Assembly: GCF_001552475.1 (NCBI RefSeq)
Contig: NZ_BCRG01000010.1
Coordinates: 1-64,000 of the forward strand
From: Microbacterium oleivorans NBRC 103075
Lineage (GTDB): Bacteria > Actinomycetota > Actinomycetes > Actinomycetales > Microbacteriaceae
Direction of reading: 5' to 3'
DNA: 64,000 bases
Positions within the stretch are counted from its first letter, which is position 1. Each line of letters begins with the position of its first letter. The notes under the pieces were generated by a model that saw only the letters and a list, made by a program, of their open reading frames with translations, did no database searches and had not been told where the DNA came from. Positions 36,660 through 45,506 of the stretch are shown piece after piece. A program made the position numbers and the translations under genes.

Positions 36660-37208
36660 TCAGACGGTCTGCGCAGGCTGGCGTCCTTCGGCGATCGCCT
36701 CGACGAGCTTCTCGTTGAACGCAGGCAGATCGTCGGGAGTGCGGCTCGACACGAGTCCGGCGTCGACGACGACCTCGTCGTCTCGCCAGGTCGCCCCGGC
36801 GTTCACGAGGTCGGTGTGCAGGCTCGGGTAGCTCGTGAGAGTGCGGCCGCCGAGGACGTCGGCTTCGACCAGCAGCCACGCGGCGTGACAGATGGCGCCG
36901 ACCGGCTTGTGCTGGGCGAAGAAATCGCGGGCGAAACGCACCGCGGCGGTGTCGAGGCGGAGATCGTCCGCGTTGACCACGCCGCCGGGAAGGACCAGCG
37001 CGTCGTAATCCGCTGCCTCGGCCTCCGCGGAGGTGGCGTCAACGGGCTGCTCGTGCCCGTTCTTCCCGGTGATGGTGCCGGCGCCGGGCGCGATGAGGAC
37101 CGCCGTCGCTCCCGCATCCGTCACGGCGAGCCAGGGCGAGGTCAGTTCGCTGTCTTCGAATCCGTCGGTCGCGAGGAACGCGACGCGCTTTCCGGTCAAG
37201 GTGCTCAT
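36660..37208 (-). CDS. DJ-1/PfpI family protein (type 1 glutamine amidotransferase-like)
   Basis: A 182-residue protein with the PfpI fold. The conserved Glu18 (TDGFEDSEL), the nucleophile elbow GAICHAAWLLVEADVL (Cys107, His108) and LVLPGGVVNADDLR are all present. Relatives act as deglycases/glyoxalases or stress proteins. The length is typical. The ATG lies 7 bases after TACCGT (minus strand, 37216-37221), so the message may be leaderless. Confidence 0.93.
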   Translation of the reverse strand: MSTLTGKRVAFLATDGFEDSELTSPWLAVTDAGATAVLIAPGAGTITGKNGHEQPVDATSAEAEAADYDALVLPGGVVNADDLRLDTAAVRFARDFFAQHKPVGAICHAAWLLVEADVLGGRTLTSYPSLHTDLVNAGATWRDDEVVVDAGLVSSRTPDDLPAFNEKLVEAIAEGRQPAQTV

Positions 37209-37281
37209 GTTCTCGACGGTAAGCGGCGGGGCGGGCGGTCTTCAGGCCCTTGACCGCCGAGCCGGTCCCGGATAGGCGGCG

Positions 37282-37287
37282 TAGCAT
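37282..37287 (+). promoter_or_regulatory. -10 box for the small Cys-rich gene
   Basis: TAGCAT lies 7 bases before the ATG at 37295. The in-frame ATG at 37286 overlaps the box and so should not be transcribed. Confidence 0.45.
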
Positions 37288-37294
37288 GGACGCC

Positions 37295-37432
37295 ATGGCC
37301 ACCTCGAACCTGCCGACCCCGTCCCTGCAGCCGATCTCGACGCTGACGAACTCGACCGAGGACAAGGTCGTCGTCGAGCTCGTGGACGAGGGTGCCTCGT
37401 GCTGCGGCGGGGGCTGCTGCAGCACCAACTGA
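37295..37432 (+). CDS. 45-residue Cys-rich small protein
   Basis: A tiny protein with a Ser/Thr/Pro-rich N-terminus, an acidic middle (EDKVVVELVDEGA) and the C-terminus SCCGGGCCSTN, with four Cys in a CCxxxCC arrangement. It has no signal peptide or membrane helix. The cluster could bind zinc, copper or iron, or be a site of modification; this is inference. It lies between a PfpI gene and an MFS exporter and has its own promoter-like box. Confidence 0.65.
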   Translation: MATSNLPTPSLQPISTLTNSTEDKVVVELVDEGASCCGGGCCSTN

Positions 37433-37455
37433 CGACCTGATCGCTCAGCGAGCAC

Positions 37456-38934
37456 TCAGTGTGCGAGTGCGGGTGTCTCCGCCTCGTCGACCGGGGCGGG
37501 CTTGCGCACGAACAGTGCCAGCACGACCGCCGCGGTGGCGACGATCGCGCCGACGAGGAACGCCGCGTGCACGCCGTCTGCCTTCGCCAAGATCTCGTCG
37601 CTTCCCTCGGCGAGACGGGAAGCCGTCGTGACCGTCATGATCGTGACGAACAGTGCTGTGCCGGCGGCTCCCGCGACCTGCTGCAGCGTTCCCACCGTTG
37701 CCGATCCGTACGGGTAGTAGCGGCGCGGGAGTGACCCGAGCGCCGAGGTGAGCAGTGGGGTGAACGTCAGGCCGAGCCCGAGGTTCAGAGCCAGGTGCAC
37801 GGCGATGACGAAGGGCACTCCGGTGTTCGCATCGAACATGGTCATGCCCCACAGCGCGCCGGCCGCGATGATCATGCCCGGGATCACGAGGGGTGTCGGT
37901 CCGAAGCGGTCGAAGGCGTTGCCGACGAAGGGCGCCATGACGCCCATGAGGATGCCGCCGGGCAGCAGCATCAGACCGATGCCGAGGACGTCGAGCCCGA
38001 GCACCTGCTGCAGGTAGATGGGGAGCAGGACGATCGACCCGAACAGCGCCGCGAACACGACGACCACGAGCACGACCGCGAGGGAGAAGGCGCGGGTCTG
38101 GAACGTGCGGAGGTCGAGCAGCGCACTGTCCGTCTTCTGGAGGTGCAGCTGACGGAGGACGAAGAGGACCAGCGCCACCGCGCCGACTGCGAGCGGGATG
38201 CCGACGGGAACAGATGAGTGCCCCGAGGCCGACTCGCCGATGGCGCTGAAGCCGTAGATCAGTCCGCCGAAGCCGAGGGCCGCGAGGGGGACCGACAGGA
38301 TGTCGAAGCGCGCGTCGGGTCGTGTCTGGGTGACGTTCTTGACCCAGACCGCCCCGAGCGCGATGGCGAGAAGCGAGATGGGCAGCATGACCCAGAAGAT
38401 GGCGTGCCACGTCAGCGTCGACAGGATCAGCCCTGACACGGTCGGACCGATCGCAGGAGCGACCGCGATGACGACCGTGATGGTGCCCATCATCCGGCCG
38501 CGGTGCGACGGCGGCACGATGTTGAGCACGGTCGTGAACAGGAGCGGCATCATGATCGCGGTGCCGCTGGCCTGCACGATCCGACCCGCGAGGAGGACCT
38601 CGAAGCCGGGGGCGAGGGCGGCGATCAGCGTGCCGGCGGCGAACAGGCTCATCGCCGTGAAGAACACGGCGCGGAGAGTGAAGCGCTCGAGGAGGTACCC
38701 GGTCAACGGGATGACGACGGCCATGGTCAAGAGGAATCCGGTCGTCAGCCACTGGCCGGTGGCGACCGTGATGCCGAGGTCGGCCACGATGTCGGTGAGC
38801 GCGACGCTCATGGTCGTCTCGTTCAGGATGACGACGAACGCCGCGACGACGAGCAGCGCGATGACCGGTCCGGTCCTCGTGGGCGCCGGAGCGGGGGAGG
38901 CGATGGGGGTGGAGGCGGTGTCCGAGAGGGGCAC
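37456..38934 (-). CDS. MFS multidrug exporter, DHA2 (EmrB/QacA) family
   Basis: A 492-residue proton-coupled exporter with about 14 transmembrane helices. Motif A-like and motif C-like segments are visible: QWLTTGFLLTMAVVIPLTGYLLERF in the N-terminal half, and GTAIMMPLLFTTVLNIVPPSHRGRMMGTITV and APAIGPTVSGLIL, the antiporter motif. The C-terminal half has ALGSLPRRYYPYGSATVGTLQQVAGAAGTAL. The substrate range is unknown. It is divergent from an ABC exporter, so the region has two efflux-type systems side by side. Confidence 0.94.
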   Translation of the reverse strand: MPLSDTASTPIASPAPAPTRTGPVIALLVVAAFVVILNETTMSVALTDIVADLGITVATGQWLTTGFLLTMAVVIPLTGYLLERFTLRAVFFTAMSLFAAGTLIAALAPGFEVLLAGRIVQASGTAIMMPLLFTTVLNIVPPSHRGRMMGTITVVIAVAPAIGPTVSGLILSTLTWHAIFWVMLPISLLAIALGAVWVKNVTQTRPDARFDILSVPLAALGFGGLIYGFSAIGESASGHSSVPVGIPLAVGAVALVLFVLRQLHLQKTDSALLDLRTFQTRAFSLAVVLVVVVFAALFGSIVLLPIYLQQVLGLDVLGIGLMLLPGGILMGVMAPFVGNAFDRFGPTPLVIPGMIIAAGALWGMTMFDANTGVPFVIAVHLALNLGLGLTFTPLLTSALGSLPRRYYPYGSATVGTLQQVAGAAGTALFVTIMTVTTASRLAEGSDEILAKADGVHAAFLVGAIVATAAVVLALFVRKPAPVDEAETPALAH

Positions 38935-39110
38935 GGGAGTCCTTCGAGTGGGAGAGGTGCGGAAAGCGGCTGTGCGGGAACCCGGCGATGTGGCCAGGGT
39001 ACGGGCGGAAGGCAGTCGGCGCAGCAGAGAGCACGCGACGCGAGTCGTTCAGCTTAACCGGCGGGCGGAGCCGCGCATTCCCCGCGAGGCCGCCGACCTC
39101 GGCGCGGGGT

Positions 39111-39116
39111 TATGGT
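39111..39116 (+). promoter_or_regulatory. -10 box of a probable leaderless promoter for the ABC exporter
   Basis: TATGGT lies 6 bases before the ATG at 39123, with no ribosome binding site. Confidence 0.4.
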
Positions 39117-39122
39117 GACGAG

Positions 39123-41006
39123 ATGAGTATGGGCGGACCCGGGGGCGGTCGGGGCGGGTTCCGCGCGGTCGACGAAGAGGCGCAGCGCCGACGCAACGCC
39201 TCGGCCCCGGAGGTGCCGGATCTCGGCCGACGGGTCGTGGCTCTGTTCCGTCCCTATCGTGCTCGCCTGGCGGTGACGGCGGTGCTCGTCGTCGCGGGCG
39301 CGGCCATCGGCGTGATCCCGCCGCTGCTCGTTCAGCGGATCTTCGACGACGCCCTGTTCCCCGTCGACGGGTCGTCGCCGCAGCTCGGACTGCTCGGCAT
39401 CCTCGTGCTGTCGATGATCGGACTGTTCGTGCTCGGCGCCGGCCTCGGCATCGCGCAGACGTGGTTCACCTCGACGGTCGGAAATCGCGTGACGGGCGAT
39501 CTGCGGGTGCGCCTGTTCGCCCACCTGCAGGCGATGGACCTCGGCTTCTTCACCCGAACGAAGACGGGAGTCATCCAGTCCCGGCTGCAGAACGATGTCG
39601 GCGGGGTATCCGGGGTCCTCACCAACACGGTCACGAGCATCCTCGGCAACACCGTCACGGTCATCTCGGCACTCGTCGCGATGCTCCTGATCGACGTGCG
39701 ACTGACGCTCATCGCCGTCGTCATGATGCCCGTGCTGATCCTCGTTCAGCGCCGGGTCGGTCAGGTGCGCGCCCGAATCGCGGGGCAGACCCAGGAGTCG
39801 TTGTCCGAGCTCAGCGCGATCACGCAGGAGACGCTGAGCGTCTCCGGCATCCTGCTGTCGAAGTCGTTCAACCGCCAGCGCGCCGAGTCCGACCGATACG
39901 CCGCCGAGAACCGCACCCAGATCGGTCTGCAGGTGCGGCAGGCGATGAGCGGTCAGGGTTTCTTCGCCGTCGTGCAGATCATCATGTCGTCGGTCCCCGC
40001 GATCATCTACCTCGTCGCGGGCTTCTTCATCACGGGCGATGCCGTCCCCATCACGGCGGGTGCGGTCGTCGCGTTCACGACGGTCCAGGCCCGGTTGCTC
40101 ATGCCGCTCATGGGACTCATGCGGGTCGCCCTCGACGTCCAGACCTCCCGTGCCCTGTTCGCCCGGATCTTCGAATACCTGGACCTCCGCCCCGCGATCG
40201 CCGACACGGCTGACGCGATGGACGTCGCCGACGCGCCGGGCCCCGTCGGTCGGATCGAGTTCCGCGGGGTGTCGTTCCGGTATCCGGATGCCGGGCCGCA
40301 GAGCCCCGCGACCCTCGACGGGGTGTCGTTCGTCGCCGAGCCTGGCCAGCACATCGCCTTCGTCGGACCGTCCGGCGCCGGGAAGACGACGATTCTGTAC
40401 CTCGCGCCGCGCCTGTACGAGCCGGTGGCGGGGGCGGTCCTCTTCGCCGGGGCCGACGTCCGTTCGCTGACACAGGCGTCGGTCATCGATCGCATCGGCA
40501 TCGTCTCGCAGGAGACCTACCTCTTCCACGCGTCGATCCGCGACAACCTCCGCTACGCGAGACCCGATGCGACGGATGCCGAGATCGAAGCCGCCTGCAT
40601 CGCCGCCAACATCCACCACGTCGTCGCGGGCTTCGAGGACGGCTACGACACGATCGTGGGGGAGCGCGGGTACCGCCTCTCCGGCGGGGAGAAGCAGCGG
40701 ATCGCGATCGCCCGTGTGCTCTTGAAGGATCCGCCCGTCCTGCTGCTCGATGAGGCGACCTCTGCGCTCGACACCGTCTCGGAGCGTGTGGTGCAGGAGG
40801 CGATCGACGAGGCCGCTCGGGGCCGGACGACGCTGTCGATCGCGCACCGGCTGTCGACGGTGATCGCGGCCGACGTCATCCACGTCGTCGAGGCGGGCCG
40901 CATCGTGGAGTCGGGGACGCACGCCGAGCTCCTCGCCGCGGGGGGCCTGTACGCCGAGCTCGCCGCGCAGCAGGTCGCCGCCGGCCGGATCGAGGGTGCG
41001 AGCTAG
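39123..41006 (+). CDS. ABC exporter, fused permease and ATPase (half-transporter)
   Basis: A 627-residue type IV ABC exporter that would work as a dimer. After a Gly-rich N-terminus, six transmembrane helices (about 45-345) are followed by the nucleotide-binding domain (about 375-615). Walker A is VGPSGAGKTTI, the signature is RLSGGEKQRIAIARVLLKDP, Walker B is VLLLDEATSALD and the H loop is SIAHRLSTV. The substrate may be a lipid, drug or peptide. It ends 7 bases before the converging glycosyltransferase gene. Confidence 0.95.
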   Translation: MSMGGPGGGRGGFRAVDEEAQRRRNASAPEVPDLGRRVVALFRPYRARLAVTAVLVVAGAAIGVIPPLLVQRIFDDALFPVDGSSPQLGLLGILVLSMIGLFVLGAGLGIAQTWFTSTVGNRVTGDLRVRLFAHLQAMDLGFFTRTKTGVIQSRLQNDVGGVSGVLTNTVTSILGNTVTVISALVAMLLIDVRLTLIAVVMMPVLILVQRRVGQVRARIAGQTQESLSELSAITQETLSVSGILLSKSFNRQRAESDRYAAENRTQIGLQVRQAMSGQGFFAVVQIIMSSVPAIIYLVAGFFITGDAVPITAGAVVAFTTVQARLLMPLMGLMRVALDVQTSRALFARIFEYLDLRPAIADTADAMDVADAPGPVGRIEFRGVSFRYPDAGPQSPATLDGVSFVAEPGQHIAFVGPSGAGKTTILYLAPRLYEPVAGAVLFAGADVRSLTQASVIDRIGIVSQETYLFHASIRDNLRYARPDATDAEIEAACIAANIHHVVAGFEDGYDTIVGERGYRLSGGEKQRIAIARVLLKDPPVLLLDEATSALDTVSERVVQEAIDEAARGRTTLSIAHRLSTVIAADVIHVVEAGRIVESGTHAELLAAGGLYAELAAQQVAAGRIEGAS

Positions 41007-41013
41007 GCGGAGC

Positions 41014-41979
41014 TCACCAGGCGCGTGCTTCGGCGAGGAGCGAAGCGGATGCCCCTTCGAGCGCGACGTCTTCGCGTACGGCGCGGTCGGTGAGGTCGCG
41101 GGTGAACGCGCCGAGCAGCTGCCGGTATGCATCGTCGGGATGGTGCTCGGCGACCCGGACGAGAGCGGGGACGTCCATGTCGAGGATGAGGCGTACGCGC
41201 GAGCGTGCCGCGGCGGGGTGGCCGGCGGCATCCAGCACGGCGAGGCCATCCCGCATCCCGTCGAGGTAGTCCCGCAGGACCGGTACGGCGTGACGGCGCT
41301 GCGTGATCGAGGTTCCGTCGGCGCGCTCGCGCCACTGCACGACCACGTCGGGGAGGACGTCGATCGCGTCCGCCGCGGCGTACAGCTGCTGCGCGACGAT
41401 CTGGTCCTCGTACGCCTTGTCTTCCGTGAACCGGAGGCCTTCGCGACGCCAGAGGTCGGTCCGGCTGACCTTCGACCAGGCGACGATGTTCCCCGACACG
41501 TCGGGGTGCTCCGCGAGCGTCGTCCGTCGCCGGGCGGGGGAGGTGGATGCCGCGACCCACGGCTGGACGACGCCCGGGGCGTAGTGACCGGCGGCATCCG
41601 CTCGGAGGCGTACATAGGCGCCGACCGCGATATCGCTGTCGGACTCCTCGAGACTGCCGACCAGGGCGTCCAGGGCGCCGGGTGTCATGATGTCGTCGGC
41701 GTCGAAGAACCCGACGTAAGGGGTGTCGACGAGGTCGAGTGCCTCGTTCCGGGAGGCGCCGAGACCCCGAGCCACCTCGTGTCGGAGGAGGGTGACGCGC
41801 GGGTCCTGTGCGGCTGCGGCGGCGAAGATCTCCGACGTCGCGTCGCGGGACGCATCGTCGACCAGGATCACGCGGAAGTCGGTGCGGGTCTGGGCGCGGA
41901 GAGACGCGAGGGCTTCTTCTGCGAAAGCGCCGACGTCGCGTCCGGGCACGATCACGGTGACGGTCGGGGTGCTCATCAT
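41014..41979 (-). CDS. Glycosyltransferase family 2
   Basis: A 321-residue GT-A fold enzyme. VTVIVPGRDVGAFAEEALASLRAQ begins the nucleotide-sugar binding region, VILVDDASRDATSE follows, and the DxD-type metal motif is GFFDADDIMTP (Asp93, Asp95). DKAYEDQIVAQQL carries the likely catalytic ED pair. It has no membrane helix. Its start overlaps the cysteine desulfurase stop by four bases, so it is the last gene of the NAD operon, where it has no obvious job. Confidence 0.92.
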   Translation of the reverse strand: MMSTPTVTVIVPGRDVGAFAEEALASLRAQTRTDFRVILVDDASRDATSEIFAAAAAQDPRVTLLRHEVARGLGASRNEALDLVDTPYVGFFDADDIMTPGALDALVGSLEESDSDIAVGAYVRLRADAAGHYAPGVVQPWVAASTSPARRRTTLAEHPDVSGNIVAWSKVSRTDLWRREGLRFTEDKAYEDQIVAQQLYAAADAIDVLPDVVVQWRERADGTSITQRRHAVPVLRDYLDGMRDGLAVLDAAGHPAAARSRVRLILDMDVPALVRVAEHHPDDAYRQLLGAFTRDLTDRAVREDVALEGASASLLAEARAW

Positions 41980-43115
41980 CGCGATCGTACCGCCGCCACC
42001 GATTCAGCCACCGCATCGGCGAGCCGGGCCGGATCGACCGCCGCGTGGTGTCCGAAGCTGAAGCGCACGGAGGTCTGCGCGACCTCGGGAGCGACACCCA
42101 GCGCGAGTAGCACGTGCGAGGGCTCGTCGCTGCCGGCGGCGCAGGCGGACCCGCTCGAGGAGACGACGCCGCGCCGCTCGAGCTCGAGGAGGACCGCTTC
42201 GCCGCTGACACCCGCGAAGGTGAAGCTCGCTGTCCCCGGAAGCCGGCGCGACGGGTGTCCTGTCAATCTCGCCTCGGGCACGAGGGTCATCACACGGGCC
42301 GTGACGTCGTCGCGGAGCGCGCTGACGCGTTCGGCGGCCACGCTGCGCTCCGCCTCGGCGAGTTCGAGCGCGACGGCGAGCCCCACCGCGCCGGCGACGT
42401 TCTCGGTGCCGCTGCGCCGATCGCGTTCCTGGCCGCCACCGTGCAGGAGCGGTTCGAGGGGGACCCGCCCGCGAATCGCGAGCACCCCGATGCCCTGCGG
42501 GGCGCCGATTTTGTGCCCCGCGATCGACAGCGCATCCGCCCCGGTGCCCGCCAAGGGAAGCCAGCCGGCCGCCTGGACGGCGTCGAGGTGGAGCGGGATG
42601 CGGGCCGCCGCCGCGACGGCGGCGAGGGCCGCGGCATCCTGCACCGTCCCGATCTCGTTGTTGGCGTACCCGAGCGAGACGAGCACGGTGTCCTCGCGCA
42701 GGGCCTCGGCGAGAGTGGCGGGCGAGACGAGGCCGTCCGCGTCGACGTCGAGACGCGTCGCGGCGACGCCGTGGACCCGTTCGAGGAAGTCCACGGACGC
42801 GAGCACCGACTCGTGCTCGATCGCGCTCGTGACGACGTGACCGGGGCGGCCGCGGCGGAGGAGCGACGCGATGGCGATGCCCTTGATCGCGAGGTTGTTC
42901 GCCTCGGTCGCCCCCGACGTGAAGACGACGTCACCCGGACGCATCCCGACGACGGCCGCGACGCGGCGGCGGGCGTCGTCGAGGGCGGCGGCGGCGTCCT
43001 CTCCCACCGTGTGATGGCTCGAGGGGTTGCCGTAGCGATCGCCGAGGAACGGCAGCATCGCCGCCCGCACCTCCGGGCGTACCGGGCCGGTCGCGGCGTG
43101 GTCGAGGTAGAGCAC
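41976..43115 (-). CDS. Cysteine desulfurase (NifS/IscS-like) of the NAD operon
   Basis: A 379-residue PLP enzyme that takes sulfur from cysteine and donates it for Fe-S cluster building. It begins YLDHAATGPVRPEV, with ATEANNLAIKG, the His of SAIEHESVL, and the PLP Lys in LSIAGHKIGAPQGIGVL. The reactive Cys is in SSGSACAAGSDEPSHVLLAL. It starts one base after nadC ends. A desulfurase in a nad operon most likely builds or repairs the [4Fe-4S] cluster of quinolinate synthase (NadA). Confidence 0.95.
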   Translation of the reverse strand: MLYLDHAATGPVRPEVRAAMLPFLGDRYGNPSSHHTVGEDAAAALDDARRRVAAVVGMRPGDVVFTSGATEANNLAIKGIAIASLLRRGRPGHVVTSAIEHESVLASVDFLERVHGVAATRLDVDADGLVSPATLAEALREDTVLVSLGYANNEIGTVQDAAALAAVAAAARIPLHLDAVQAAGWLPLAGTGADALSIAGHKIGAPQGIGVLAIRGRVPLEPLLHGGGQERDRRSGTENVAGAVGLAVALELAEAERSVAAERVSALRDDVTARVMTLVPEARLTGHPSRRLPGTASFTFAGVSGEAVLLELERRGVVSSSGSACAAGSDEPSHVLLALGVAPEVAQTSVRFSFGHHAAVDPARLADAVAESVAAVRSR

Positions 43116-43116
43116 G

Positions 43117-43974
43117 TCAGGCCTCGTCGATGCGGACGTCCAGCCCCAGGTCGAGCGCCCGTGCGGAGTGGGTCAGGGCGCCGACCGAGATGACGTCGAC
43201 TCCCGTCTCGGCGATCGCGCGGACCGTCTCGAGCGAGACGCCGCCCGACGCTTCCACGGTGGCACGACCGTCGACCTGTGCGACACCGGTTCGGAGGTCG
43301 TCGAGCGAGAAGTTGTCGAGCATGATCGTGCCGATCCCCGCGGCCAGGACTGCCTCGATCTGATCGAGCCGATCGACCTCGACCTCGATGTGCGCCGTGT
43401 GGGAAAGGCGGGTCTTCGCGTCTCGAAGAGCTTCGGTGACGGACATCCCCGAGCGGGTCAGGACGGCGAGGTGGTTGTCCTTCGCCATGACGGCATCGGA
43501 CAGGGAGTAGCGGTGGTTCGCACCGCCGCCGCTCCGGACGGCGTGGCGTTCGAAGGCACGCAGACCCGGCGTCGTCTTGCGGGTGTCGGCGATGCGGACT
43601 CCCGTGCCGGCGATCGCGTCGACGTAGCGTGCGGCCATCGTCGCGATGCCCGACATGCGCTGCGCGAAGTTCAGGCCGATCCGCTCGGCGGTGAGGATCG
43701 CGCGGGCGGGGCCCGTCACGACCGCGAGGACGTCTCCGACGGTGAAACGCCCGCCGTCTTCGACCCGCACGTCGACGTCCATTCGATCGTCGGTCAGGGC
43801 GAAGGCGGCGGCGAACACGGCGCCCCCGCTGAACACGCCCTCTTCGCGCGCGACGAGTTCCGCGGTGGCGGTGGCGGATGCCGGGATCAGCGCCTCGCTC
43901 GTGATGTCACCCCACGGGGCGTCCTCGAGGAGCGCGGCGCGGACGGTGGTCTCGATGACGGCGGGTGAGAGCAT
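43117..43974 (-). CDS. nadC: Nicotinate-nucleotide diphosphorylase (carboxylating)
   Basis: Makes nicotinate mononucleotide from quinolinate and PRPP, the third step of de novo NAD synthesis. It has 285 residues. Motifs are EDAPWGDITSEALIP, ERIGLNFAQRMSGIAT, IADTRKTTPGLRAFERHAVRSGG (substrate-binding Arg and Lys) and NHRYSLSDAVMAKDNHL. The phosphate loop lies in EASGGVSLETVRAIAETGVDVISVG. The ATG at 43974 overlaps the nadB stop by one base; GTG at 43977 is also possible. Confidence 0.97.
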   Translation of the reverse strand: MLSPAVIETTVRAALLEDAPWGDITSEALIPASATATAELVAREEGVFSGGAVFAAAFALTDDRMDVDVRVEDGGRFTVGDVLAVVTGPARAILTAERIGLNFAQRMSGIATMAARYVDAIAGTGVRIADTRKTTPGLRAFERHAVRSGGGANHRYSLSDAVMAKDNHLAVLTRSGMSVTEALRDAKTRLSHTAHIEVEVDRLDQIEAVLAAGIGTIMLDNFSLDDLRTGVAQVDGRATVEASGGVSLETVRAIAETGVDVISVGALTHSARALDLGLDVRIDEA

Positions 43975-45506
43975 CACGCAGCCCCCTCCAGGTCGGAATG
44001 GACATGAGCGATTGCGGGATCGTCCGTGCGCAGGTGGGCGCCGACGGAGCCGGTGCGGGCGGCCGCGGCAGCGACCATGAGCTCCGCGACCTGCAGCAGG
44101 TTCGCGTCCTCGTGCTCGCGGAGCGCGCGCGGCGGGGTGGCCTCGGACCGCCACGCGGCGAGCGTGCGAGCCGCATGGCGAAGACCCTCCCCGTCGCGGG
44201 AGACACCGGCATCCGTCCACATGAGCTCCTGCAGAGCCTGTCGACTGAACGGGGTGTGCGGGATGCCGCCGGTCGCCGATGTCACCCTGGGGTCCGACGT
44301 GGGGGGAGGGACGGGCCACGGCGCGCCGGCATCCGAAGCGACCGCGGCGCCCGCCCGGGCCCCGAAGACGGCGCCCTCGAGCAGGGAGTTCGACGCGAGG
44401 CGGTTCGCCCCGTGGACGCCGGTGCGGGCGACCTCGCCGACCGCGTACAGGCCGGGCAGGTCGGTGCGGCCGTCCAGATCGGTGACGATCCCGCCCATGA
44501 GGTAATGGGCAGCCGGAGTCACCGGGAGGGGGTCGCGAGCCCAGTCGAGGCCGCGAGTGCGAACGGCGGCGTCGATCGTCGGGAATCGCCCGGCAAGGAA
44601 GGCCGCGCGTTCGCCCGCATCGGCGCTGTGGACGACGGTCGCGTCGAGGAGGACGGGCCGACCGCCCTGACGCGACATCGCGTCCGTGATCGCCCGGGCG
44701 ACCACGTCACGAGGCGCGAGCTCACCGTCGGGGTGCACGTCGAGGGCGAATCTGCGCCCGCTTTCGTCGCGCAGCACGGCGCCCTCGCCTCGGACGGCTT
44801 CGGAGACGAGAAAGGCGTCGCCGACGGCGAGGACGGTGGGGTGGAACTGCATGAACTCGAGGTCCCGGACGCTCGCCCCGGCCCGCGCCGCCAGTGCGAT
44901 GCCGTCGCCGGTCGCCCCCGCGGGATTCGTGGAGTGCGCGAAGAGCTCGCCCGCGCCGCCCGTGGCGAGCACCACCGCATCCGTCTCGATCCGCTCGCCG
45001 TCGAGGAGCGCAACACCGATGACGCGACCTTCACGAAGCACGAGGTCGGTGACGAAGGCATGCTCGCGGATGTCGACACTGCTCGCCCGCACCCGGCGGA
45101 CGAGGGCGCGTTCGATCTCGGCGCCGGTGGCGTCCCCACCGGCGTGCAGGATGCGCGGGAATGAGTGGGCACCCTCGAGACCCGCGCGGAGGGCGCCGTC
45201 GGCGTCTCGATCGAACTGCACACCCGCGGCGATGAGGTCGCGGATGCGATCGGGTCCCTCGGTGACGAGGACCTCGACGGCATCCGGGTCGGCGAGGCCC
45301 GCTCCCGCGACGAGCGTGTCGTGTGCATGATCGGCGGCGCGGTCGGCGGGGGAGAGGACCCCCGCGATCCCGCCCTGGGCGTAGCGGGTGTTCGCCTCGG
45401 AGAGCGCGCCCTTCGTGACGAGTGTGACCGCGCACCCCGTGGCCTCGGCCCGGAGCGCGGCGGTCAACCCGGCGATGCCGGAGCCGACGACGACGACCGT
45501 GGTCAT
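43974..45506 (-). CDS. nadB: L-aspartate oxidase
   Basis: An FAD enzyme that oxidises L-aspartate to iminoaspartate, the substrate of NadA. It has 510 residues. The FAD motif is VVVVGSGIAGLTAALRAE near the N-terminus, followed by NTRYAQGGIAGVL and the active-site region FMQFHPTVLAVGD. HYLMGGIVTDLDGRTDLPGLYAVGEVARTGVHGANRLASNSLLEGAVFG is the family signature region. The C-terminal helical domain is intact. It overlaps nadA by four bases. Confidence 0.97.
   Translation of the reverse strand: MTTVVVVGSGIAGLTAALRAEATGCAVTLVTKGALSEANTRYAQGGIAGVLSPADRAADHAHDTLVAGAGLADPDAVEVLVTEGPDRIRDLIAAGVQFDRDADGALRAGLEGAHSFPRILHAGGDATGAEIERALVRRVRASSVDIREHAFVTDLVLREGRVIGVALLDGERIETDAVVLATGGAGELFAHSTNPAGATGDGIALAARAGASVRDLEFMQFHPTVLAVGDAFLVSEAVRGEGAVLRDESGRRFALDVHPDGELAPRDVVARAITDAMSRQGGRPVLLDATVVHSADAGERAAFLAGRFPTIDAAVRTRGLDWARDPLPVTPAAHYLMGGIVTDLDGRTDLPGLYAVGEVARTGVHGANRLASNSLLEGAVFGARAGAAVASDAGAPWPVPPPTSDPRVTSATGGIPHTPFSRQALQELMWTDAGVSRDGEGLRHAARTLAAWRSEATPPRALREHEDANLLQVAELMVAAAAARTGSVGAHLRTDDPAIAHVHSDLEGAA

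Noticed and set aside
38988..39122. In-frame upstream extension of the ABC exporter
   Set aside because: It lacks protein-like composition and lies before the -10 box, so the ATG at 39123 is used.
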